From NCBI GenBank assembly GCA_018623675.1, contig JAAZVJ010000037.1, forward strand, positions 1 through 8,046: a stretch of 8,046 bases of DNA, in the 5' to 3' direction. Positions 1 through 5,186 of the stretch are shown here, piece after piece. Both the position numbers and the translations under genes were made by a program. Source of the DNA: Synechococcus sp. HW_metabat.54. Lineage in GTDB: Bacteria > Cyanobacteriota > Cyanobacteriia > PCC-6307 > Cyanobiaceae. Every line of letters starts with the position of its first letter. The first letter of the stretch is position 1. The notes below the pieces were generated by a model. The model had not been told where the DNA came from. It worked only from the letters and a program-made list of their open reading frames with translations, and made no database searches.

Positions 1-1
1 C

Positions 2-472
2 GAAATCGTCGGCATCAAGGACACCCGCAAGACCACCGTCACCGGTGTGGAAATGTTCCGCAAGCTGCTCGACCAGGGCATGGCTGGCGACAACGTTGGT
101 CTGCTGCTGCGCGGCATCCAGAAGGAAGACATCGAGCGCGGCATGGTGCTCGTGAAGCCCGGCTCCATCACCCCTCACACCAAGTTCGAGGGTCAGGTGT
201 ACGTGCTCAAGAAGGAAGAAGGCGGCCGCCACACCCCCTTCTTCGCTGGCTCTCGCCCTCAGTTCTACATCCGTACAACTGACGTTACCGGCCAGATCAC
301 TGCCTTCACCGCTGAAGACGGCTCCAACGTCGAAATGGTGATGCCTGGTGACAACATCAAGATGACCGGTGAGCTGATCTGCCCCGTCGCCATCGAGCAA
401 GGCATGCGCTTCGCTATCCGCGAAGGCGGTCGCACCATCGGTGCTGGCGTTGTCTCCAAGATCATCGAGTGA
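2..472 (+). CDS. tuf: Elongation factor Tu, C-terminal part (5' truncated by window edge)
   Basis: EF-Tu is the GTPase that delivers aminoacyl-tRNA to the ribosomal A site. The reading frame is open from base 2, so the gene starts outside the window. The visible 156 residues match the end of domain 2 and all of domain 3 of a protein usually about 400 residues long in cyanobacteria; the GTPase domain is missing only because of the window edge. Recognisable segments include [18 protein letters not shown], the domain 2/3 stretch around [33 protein letters not shown], and the family-typical end [20 protein letters not shown]. One oddity is GSRPQFYIR where most EF-Tu proteins read GYRPQFY. Codon choice is strongly biased to C-ending codons, as expected for a very highly expressed gene. 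A hairpin follows 22 nt after the stop, and rpsJ lies downstream in the usual cyanobacterial order (fusA-tuf-rpsJ). Confidence 0.98.
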   Translation, partial: EIVGIKDTRKTTVTGVEMFRKLLDQGMAGDNVGLLLRGIQKEDIERGMVLVKPGSITPHTKFEGQVYVLKKEEGGRHTPFFAGSRPQFYIRTTDVTGQITAFTAEDGSNVEMVMPGDNIKMTGELICPVAIEQGMRFAIREGGRTIGAGVVSKIIE

Positions 473-620
473 TCCTGTTCACTTGATTGATGGCATGGGC
501 GGGTCGTTCGCGACCTGCCCATCCTTTACAGTTTTGAAGTGCTGAGCAGAGCTCCGGCACATTTTGAACCTCGACAATTCACCCTTTTTCGTCCCTCACC
601 GGACACGTTCTGCGCTTCCT
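473..620 (+). other. tuf-rpsJ intergenic region
   Basis: These 148 nt hold the hairpin at 495-522 and then about 98 nt with no convincing gene. Since the hairpin may stop transcription from tuf, an rpsJ promoter could lie at 523-600, but I see no pair of hexamers good enough to name. The reading frame of rpsJ stays open upstream to a TTG at 564. The extra 19 residues do not resemble S10, so I treat that stretch as untranslated leader. Confidence 0.5.
495..522 (+). terminator. Strong hairpin downstream of tuf
   Basis: Two 12-nt arms (495-506 and 511-522) pair completely around a TTCG loop, with a single G-T wobble (position 501 with 516). The stem is very GC-rich. The 3' flank is only moderately T-rich (CCTTTACAGTTTTG), so this could be an intrinsic terminator, a partial terminator setting the tuf:rpsJ ratio, or a 3' end stabiliser and processing signal. 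The structure is read directly from the sequence; its function is inferred. Confidence 0.7.
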
Positions 621-941
621 ATGTCCACCGCTATTGCACAGCAGAAGATCCGCATTCGCCTGAAGGCGTTTGACCGCCGCATGCTGGATCTGTCTTGCGA
701 CAAAATCATTGAAACCGCCGACAACACGGCTGCAACGGCCATCGGCCCCATTCCTCTCCCCACGAAGCGCAAGATCTATTGCGTGCTGCGCTCTCCTCAC
801 GTGGACAAGGACTCCCGTGAGCACTTCGAGACCCGCACCCACCGCCGGATCATCGATATCTACAGCCCTTCCGCAAAAACCATTGACGCACTGATGAAGC
901 TGGACCTTCCCAGTGGCGTTGATATCGAAGTGAAGCTCTGA
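621..941 (+). CDS. rpsJ: 30S ribosomal protein S10
   Basis: S10 is a small-subunit protein of the 30S head; in many bacteria (as NusE) it also joins NusG and NusB to couple transcription and translation. The 106-residue length is the usual one. Diagnostic segments are [15 protein letters not shown] near the N-terminus (residues 9-23), [20 protein letters not shown] in the middle (the extended loop that reaches into the head), [16 protein letters not shown], and a C-terminus ending GVDIEVKL. I chose the ATG at 621 because the protein then starts [15 protein letters not shown], as cyanobacterial S10 does. No clear Shine-Dalgarno sequence precedes it. Its place directly after tuf, rather than at the head of the S10 operon, is the normal cyanobacterial arrangement. 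Confidence 0.98.
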   Translation: MSTAIAQQKIRIRLKAFDRRMLDLSCDKIIETADNTAATAIGPIPLPTKRKIYCVLRSPHVDKDSREHFETRTHRRIIDIYSPSAKTIDALMKLDLPSGVDIEVKL

Positions 942-998
942 GCATCACACGCCCGTCAGGTCAGCTGCCTAGGATTGTTTTTTCGGAAACTGTTCTGC

Positions 999-1649
999 GT
1001 GGCTGACTTGTCCGTCAGAGAGCTGCCCCTCTTTCCTCTGCCGGATGTTGTGCTTTTCCCGAGGGACGTGCTGCCTTTGCACATCTTCGAGTCGCGTTAC
1101 CGAATGATGCTGCAGAGCGTGCTTGAAGATGATCGCCGCTTTGGCGTTGTGCGCTGGGACCCAGCCACCCAAAGCATGGCCTCAGTTGGTTGCTGTGCCG
1201 AAATCCTGCAGCATCAAACAGCAGAAGACGGTCGCAGCAACATTGTCACGCTCGGCCAACAGCGCTTTCGCGTTCTCGATGTGGTGCGTGAAACCCCATA
1301 TCGCACCGCAATGGTGAGCTGGATCGAGGATGAGCCGGTGGAAGACACCGAACCCCTCAACGCCCTTGCCCAGTCCGTTGATCAAGCGCTGCGAGATGTC
1401 GTGGAACTGACTGGGAAGCTCACCGGTTCAGCCGCCTCCCTACCGGATGATCTGCCGGACCTCCCTCGAGAACTCTCCTTTTGGATCGGAGCACACCTGG
1501 GTGGCCCCGTCGCTGAACAACAGCAAGAACTCCTTGAGCTCACCGACACCCACGAACGTCTGACACAGGAATTCGCAATGTTGGACGAAACACGGCGACA
1601 GCTGGCTGCACGAACCGTGCTGCGCGACACCCTGGCCAACGTCGACTGA
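999..1649 (+). CDS. LON substrate-binding domain protein (stand-alone)
   Basis: This 216-residue protein carries a Lon N-terminal-type domain (PF02190, COG2802) without the AAA+ ATPase or peptidase parts of Lon. The family signature is at the start: ELPLFPLPDVVLFP (residues 8-21) followed by LPLHIFESRYRMML (25-38). Typical later elements are FGVVRWD (48-54), AEI (67-69) and the GQQRFRVLDV strand (86-95). The C-terminal third (about 120-216) is mostly helical and charged. It was probably annotated as 'ATP-dependent protease La domain', but no protease site is present; a substrate- or protein-binding role is inferred and the true function is unknown. I prefer the GTG at 999 (MADLSVRELPLFPLP) over the upstream TTG at 975, because the extra residues (FFRKLFC) are not family-like. 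The stop overlaps the next start (ATGA), suggesting translational coupling with the methyltransferase. Confidence 0.88.
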   Translation: MADLSVRELPLFPLPDVVLFPRDVLPLHIFESRYRMMLQSVLEDDRRFGVVRWDPATQSMASVGCCAEILQHQTAEDGRSNIVTLGQQRFRVLDVVRETPYRTAMVSWIEDEPVEDTEPLNALAQSVDQALRDVVELTGKLTGSAASLPDDLPDLPRELSFWIGAHLGGPVAEQQQELLELTDTHERLTQEFAMLDETRRQLAARTVLRDTLANVD

Positions 1650-2599
1650 TGACTTCTTCTGCTGTTCTCGGGCTGGTGATCGGCCTGCCCGTTGCAGCTG
1701 TTGCTGCAATCGTGATTTGGTCAAAGCGCAACCGCGCTTACCACTCCAGTGAGAGTGTTGCGGCCGCCTATGACGCCTGGACGGAAGACCGCCTGCTGGA
1801 AAACCTGTGGGGTGAGCATGTCCATCTAGGGCACTACGGCGACCCTCCACGAAGAAGAGACTTTCGTGATGCGAAGGCTGACTTTGTACATGCCCTCGTG
1901 CATTGGAGCGGCCTTGATCAATTGCCAGCCGGTTCCAAAGTGCTGGATGTGGGCTGCGGCATCGGCGGCAGCGCCAGAATCTTGGCCCAGGATTACGGCC
2001 TGGATGTTGTTGGTATCAGCATCAGCCCTGCCCAAGTCGCCAGAGCCACCGCTCTCACCCCTGATGGGCTGAACTGCCGGTTCGCCGTCATGGATGCCCT
2101 TGATCTCCAGCTATCCGATCAGAGTTTTGATGGCGTCTGGAGCGTGGAAGCGGGCCCGCACATGCCCAACAAACAGAAGTATGCCGACGAGCTGTTACGC
2201 GTTCTGAAGCCCGGCGGGACACTGGCTGTCGCCGACTGGAACCGCCGTGATCCCAGTGATGGGGAGATGAATCGCCAGGAGCGCTGGGTGATGCACCAGT
2301 TGCTGACCCAATGGGCGCATCCAGAGTTTTCCAGCATCAAAGGATTCCACCGCAACCTCGAAGTCAGTGCCTTTCAGCGAGGTCCCATCGAAGTGGATGA
2401 CTGGACACGGGCCACCCTGCCCTCATGGATCGACTCCATCGTTGAAGGTGTGCGGCGTCCTGGTGCAGTCTTAAGCCTTGGTCCCGCGGCCGTGCTGCAG
2501 GGTTTGAGAGAGACTCCGACCTTGCTGCTGATGCACTGGGCCTTCGCCACGGGCCTGATGCAGTTCGGGGTCTTCCGCACCAGCTCACGCGCCCGCTAA
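1649..2599 (+). CDS. MPBQ/MSBQ methyltransferase (Sll0418-like), membrane anchored
   Basis: Probable S-adenosylmethionine-dependent methyltransferase of the 2-methyl-6-phytyl/solanesyl-benzoquinone type, acting in tocopherol and plastoquinone-type prenylquinone synthesis at a membrane. Length is 316 residues, close to Synechocystis Sll0418 (about 318), which it resembles throughout from memory. Residues 6-24 form one hydrophobic segment followed by positive charges (KRNR), suggesting an N-terminal anchor with the catalytic domain in the cytoplasm. Next come YDAWTED (41-47), LWGEHVHLGHYGDPP (53-67), SAM motif I VLDVGCGIGGSAR (98-110), the acidic loop at 149-152, VWSVEAGPHMP (163-173) and motif III LLRVLKPGGTLAVADWN (182-198). 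The ATG at 1649 overlaps the stop of the LON-domain gene by 1 nt. A gamma-tocopherol methyltransferase is the main alternative, but the anchor and the VEAGPHMP segment favour the MPBQ/MSBQ enzyme. Confidence 0.87.
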   Translation: MTSSAVLGLVIGLPVAAVAAIVIWSKRNRAYHSSESVAAAYDAWTEDRLLENLWGEHVHLGHYGDPPRRRDFRDAKADFVHALVHWSGLDQLPAGSKVLDVGCGIGGSARILAQDYGLDVVGISISPAQVARATALTPDGLNCRFAVMDALDLQLSDQSFDGVWSVEAGPHMPNKQKYADELLRVLKPGGTLAVADWNRRDPSDGEMNRQERWVMHQLLTQWAHPEFSSIKGFHRNLEVSAFQRGPIEVDDWTRATLPSWIDSIVEGVRRPGAVLSLGPAAVLQGLRETPTLLLMHWAFATGLMQFGVFRTSSRAR

Positions 2600-2602
2600 C
2601 GG

Positions 2603-3175
2603 ATGGATCGCCTGCCATCGGCTCCCTCCAGTGCGTCGCTTCAACCAGCCCCCCTCTGCGACACCGGCAGCGGAGAGCTCAACTTCACTTGGGAGACCTA
2701 TCACCGTCTGATCGAACACCTCGCCCTGCAGGTGCACCACGGGGCAAGTCGCTTTGATCAGATCGTGGCCCTCTCCCGTGGTGGTCTCCGGATTGGGGAC
2801 GCGCTTTCCCGCTTGTTTCACAAACCTCTCGTCGTGATGGCGGCCAGCAGCTATGGCGGCGACGATGCACGATCCCAAGGCGAGCTCACGCTCGGCTCAC
2901 AACTGGCCCACACCTGCCCCAGCCTCGGACCCAGGCTGCTGTTGGTCGACGACCTGGCCGACAGCGGAGCCACCCTGCTGGCTTCACGCCATTGGCTGAA
3001 AGAGAACCTCGAAGTGGATGCGGTTGCAACCGCCGTGTTGTGGCTGAAAGCCAGCAGCACAATCCAACCCGACTATTGGGCCATGGAACTGCCCAACAAC
3101 CCTTGGATCTTGCAACCATTTGAACAATGGGAGACGCTCCCATTGGAGCAGCTGCATCCAATGAGCCAGGCCTAA
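2603..3175 (+). CDS. Type I phosphoribosyltransferase (COG2236-like)
   Basis: This 190-residue protein belongs to the PRTase fold that transfers ribose-5-phosphate from PRPP to a base. The PRPP-binding loop is clear: RLLLVDDLADSGATL (residues 111-125). The pyrophosphate-loop equivalent is ALSRGGLRIGD (56-66), and the C-terminal WILQPFEQWE (168-177) resembles the tail of xanthine/hypoxanthine-type enzymes. The first 25 or so residues, rich in Ser and Pro, have no family counterpart, and the fold seems to begin at LNFTWETYHRLIEHL. The ATG at 2603 is the only standard start before it; no Shine-Dalgarno sequence is seen. It begins 3 nt after the methyltransferase stop, so the two are probably cotranscribed. 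The natural substrate cannot be read from sequence; a purine base is a guess. Its TAA overlaps the pheA stop on the other strand. Confidence 0.85.
   Translation: MDRLPSAPSSASLQPAPLCDTGSGELNFTWETYHRLIEHLALQVHHGASRFDQIVALSRGGLRIGDALSRLFHKPLVVMAASSYGGDDARSQGELTLGSQLAHTCPSLGPRLLLVDDLADSGATLLASRHWLKENLEVDAVATAVLWLKASSTIQPDYWAMELPNNPWILQPFEQWETLPLEQLHPMSQA
3125..3145 (-). terminator. Perfect inverted repeat inside phosphoribosyltransferase 3' end, candidate pheA terminator
   Basis: The 9-nt arms CAATGGGAG (3125-3133) and CTCCCATTG (3137-3145) are perfectly complementary around a 3-nt centre. On the minus strand the repeat lies 26 nt after the pheA stop and is followed by TTCAAATGG, only a weak T-rich tail. 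It is also coding DNA for residues 175-181 (QWETLPL) of the phosphoribosyltransferase. A role in ending pheA transcripts, or stabilising either 3' end, is inferred from position. Confidence 0.45.
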
Positions 3176-4014
3176 GCGTCTGTTAGTTCACTGCTGGGGT
3201 AAGCACCAAATTGGGCGAGATGCTCACAGAGAGGTTCCAAGCGCTCAGTGAGCTGCTGAAGCAGAGCGCCCCGAGCATCAGGCAGTTCCACATCAAGGAA
3301 AAACACGTACTCACCGAGCTCACGCTTGGAAGGTCGCGATTCGATTCGGCTCATGTTCAAACCCAAGTCCGCCACAGCGGCAAGGGCCTCGAGCAGAGCC
3401 CCGGGTGCGTTGCGATGGAGAGAGAAGGCCAAGCTGGCCACATCCCCCTGCTGGCGGCGTTCTCCACGCTGGAGAAACAGAAAGCGAGTGCAGTTACCAG
3501 CAGCATCATTAATGGGATAGGCCAAGGCTGTGAGTTCACCCTCCTGATGCAGCGAAGGGCTGGCAATGGCTGCTCGGAAACGACTGCCCTTCACCATCCG
3601 GGCAGCCTCCGCTGTGGATGTGGTGGCCAGCTGCAGAGCATTAGGCACATGACGGGCCAACCATCCACTGCATTGCGCTAAAGCCTGGGGATGGGAAAGC
3701 ACTTCGGAGATCTCATCGAGCTTGCCGCTGCTGAGCAGGGCATGACGGATCGGGAGCACCAGAGCACGGCGAATGCAGAGTTGCGGATTCGACCAAAGCG
3801 CATCAAGGCTGGCAGTCACGCCACCTTCCACAGAATTCTCCACGGGAACAACCGCAGCATCACAGCGACCATCAGCAACGTGCTCCACGACCGAGCGCAA
3901 ACCCACGCAAGCCACCAAGCGGGCTTGGTCATGGCCCTCCAGATCCAGCAATGCCCGGGCCGCACGCTCTCCGTAGGTGCCCTCAGGGCCAAGGAATGCC
4001 ACAGAGATCGGCAT
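3172..4014 (-). CDS. pheA: Prephenate dehydratase
   Basis: PheA decarboxylates and dehydrates prephenate to phenylpyruvate, the committed step to phenylalanine, in the cytoplasm. The 280-residue protein is monofunctional, with no chorismate mutase domain. The catalytic PDT domain (about 4-182) shows FLGPEGTYGERAA (7-19), DAAVVPVENSVEGGV (52-66), LSHPQALAQC (106-115), TSTAEAA (132-138) and NCTRFLFL (174-181), which holds the essential TRF motif. A regulatory ACT domain (about 194-275) contains PGALLEAL (204-211) and ESRPSKRELGEYVFFLD (225-241); the GAL and ESRP elements bind phenylalanine, so feedback inhibition is likely. I chose the ATG at 4014 (MPISVAFLGPEG). An upstream in-frame GTG at 4032 adds only six unconvincing residues. 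The gene is divergent from the DUF1997 gene and convergent with the phosphoribosyltransferase gene, sharing a CTAA where both stop codons overlap. Confidence 0.96.
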   Translation of the reverse strand: MPISVAFLGPEGTYGERAARALLDLEGHDQARLVACVGLRSVVEHVADGRCDAAVVPVENSVEGGVTASLDALWSNPQLCIRRALVLPIRHALLSSGKLDEISEVLSHPQALAQCSGWLARHVPNALQLATTSTAEAARMVKGSRFRAAIASPSLHQEGELTALAYPINDAAGNCTRFLFLQRGERRQQGDVASLAFSLHRNAPGALLEALAAVADLGLNMSRIESRPSKRELGEYVFFLDVELPDARGALLQQLTERLEPLCEHLAQFGAYPSSELTDA

Positions 4015-4043
4015 CGGTAGGCGCACACACACTCGATAGGATC

Positions 4044-4586
4044 ATGCCGCGTCAGCCCACACCCATGCCCCTGGCCTTCAGCGCCAGTCAACAACTGGAT
4101 CTGCCGGTTCAATCGCAGATCGACCAACTTCCGGCCTACCTGCGGGAAGAAGATCGGGTGGTGAAAGCCCTCCTTGATCCCAACCAACTCGAACGCATCG
4201 AGGCAGGGCGGTACCGCTACACGGTGACCACCATTCAGGTATTTCAGCTGCAGGTCAAACCGGTGGTGTCGCTCACCGTCCAGCAGGACGGTCAAACGCT
4301 GATCATGCGTGCGGTTGATGCCCAACTCGAGGGGCTTGGTGTTGTTGACGATTTTGAACTCAGCCTTGAGTCAGTGCTGGAGGCCAGCAGTACGGGCCTG
4401 AAGGGACTTGCCACGCTTGGAGTACGGGTCAGCCAGCCTCCTCTCCTCAAGTTGATCCCCCGCAAAGTGCTGGAGAGCACAGGCGAATCGATCCTCAATG
4501 GAATCCTGCTCACCATCAAAGGCCGGGTCGGGAGACAACTGGTGGATGATTTCCAAACTTGGTGCAACACCCAAAAGGCTGACTGA
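4044..4586 (+). CDS. DUF1997 family protein (cyanobacterial/plastid conserved, function unknown)
   Basis: This 180-residue soluble protein of unknown function resembles the DUF1997 family found in cyanobacteria and plants. Visible segments are LDLPVQSQIDQLPAYLREED (residues 18-37), RVVKALLDPNQLERIEAGRY (38-57), a strand-rich centre (RYTVTTIQVFQLQVKPVVSL), and a C-terminal part with LIPRKVLESTGESILNGIL (137-155). There is no signal peptide, membrane segment or recognisable catalytic motif. The lipid-binding-like alternation of strands followed by a C-terminal helix recalls START/SRPBCC-like folds, but that is only an impression. The start is uncertain: ATG 4044 has a short TAGG 3 nt upstream, while ATG 4065 (MPLAFSASQQLDLPV) is also plausible. 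The gene is divergent from pheA with only 29 nt between starts, and its stop is 2 nt from the rnhB stop. Confidence 0.82.
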   Translation: MPRQPTPMPLAFSASQQLDLPVQSQIDQLPAYLREEDRVVKALLDPNQLERIEAGRYRYTVTTIQVFQLQVKPVVSLTVQQDGQTLIMRAVDAQLEGLGVVDDFELSLESVLEASSTGLKGLATLGVRVSQPPLLKLIPRKVLESTGESILNGILLTIKGRVGRQLVDDFQTWCNTQKAD

Positions 4587-4588
4587 GC

Positions 4589-5173
4589 TCAGGTGTTGCT
4601 GGGCAACACCTTCTTTAAAAACGAGCGACGGTGCAGAGCCGTAGGCCCCAAAGACAGCAGAGCCTTGCGATGGACAGCGGTGCCGTAGCCGGCATGGCGC
4701 TCAAGTCCGTAATTGGGGAACTGAACCGCCAAACGCCGGATCAAGGCATCACGGGCTTCTTTTGCCAGAACACTGGCAGCGGCGATGGCCGCACTGCTGC
4801 TGTCGCCTCGAACAATGGTTTGCTGCGGATGGGGCCAGAGACGCAACGGCAACACACCATCCACCAGCACCAACTCCGGCCTACCCGGTAAACGCTGCAA
4901 AGCACGAAGCATGGCTAATTCAGTTGCACGACGGATGCCGAAGCGATCGATCTCGAGAGCCGATGCCTGGCCAAGCCCCCAAGCATCCACAGCTTCCTCG
5001 ATGAGCGGCACAAGACGGGCACGCCGCCGTGCCGTTAGGGCTTTGCTATCGGTCAGCCCCTCCGATCGCAGCACAACAGCTGCAGGCTCAGAGACCACCA
5101 CCGCTCCGGCAAAGACGGGCCCAAACCAACAGCCTCGGCCCACCTCATCGACGCCTGCTTCCAAGGCCTGCAT
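4589..5173 (-). CDS. rnhB: Ribonuclease HII
   Basis: RNase HII cuts RNA in RNA/DNA hybrids and nicks 5' of single ribonucleotides in DNA, starting ribonucleotide excision repair. The 194-residue length is normal for a bacterial enzyme. The metal-binding acidic set is visible: D9 and E10 in [10 protein letters not shown]105 in LVLVDGV, and D124 in [22 protein letters not shown]. The GRG motif (12-14) that reads the ribonucleotide junction and the GYGT tyrosine (Y163) are present, so the enzyme should be active. I chose the ATG at 5173 ([14 protein letters not shown]). The frame is open further upstream, but that stretch overlaps the arginine-rich 3' end of rne and is not family-like. It begins 13 nt after the rne stop on the same strand, so the two are probably one transcript; rne-rnhB adjacency is a known cyanobacterial arrangement. 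Confidence 0.96.
   Translation of the reverse strand: MQALEAGVDEVGRGCWFGPVFAGAVVVSEPAAVVLRSEGLTDSKALTARRRARLVPLIEEAVDAWGLGQASALEIDRFGIRRATELAMLRALQRLPGRPELVLVDGVLPLRLWPHPQQTIVRGDSSSAAIAAASVLAKEARDALIRRLAVQFPNYGLERHAGYGTAVHRKALLSLGPTALHRRSFLKKVLPSNT
4591..4611 (+). terminator. Perfect hairpin after DUF1997 gene, embedded in the 3' end of rnhB
   Basis: The 9-nt arms AGGTGTTGC (4591-4599) and GCAACACCT (4603-4611) pair perfectly around TGG. It starts 4 nt after the DUF1997 stop, and on the plus strand is followed by TTCTTTAAAA, a short interrupted T tract. This fits an intrinsic terminator for the DUF1997 gene. The same bases encode the last residues of RNase HII (around VLPSNT) on the other strand. 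On the minus strand no T tract follows the stem, so it is probably a poorer terminator for rnhB, although a stem ending at its stop codon could protect that transcript's 3' end. Confidence 0.6.
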
Positions 5174-5186
5174 CAAGGTTGGCGTG

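Noticed and set aside
564..620. Upstream TTG start that would extend S10 by 19 residues
   Set aside because: The added residues do not resemble S10, and the ATG at 621 gives the normal 106-residue protein.
969..983. T-run after rpsJ as an intrinsic terminator
   Set aside because: Six T residues are present, but only a 3-bp stem (AGG/CCT) can form just upstream.
975..998. TTG start extending the LON-domain protein
   Set aside because: FFRKLFC is not family-like; GTG 999 gives the expected MADLSVRELPLFPLP start. TTG at 975 cannot be fully excluded.
3211..3681. 156-codon open frame antisense to pheA
   Set aside because: It lies wholly within a strongly recognised pheA and its translation has no protein-like motifs.
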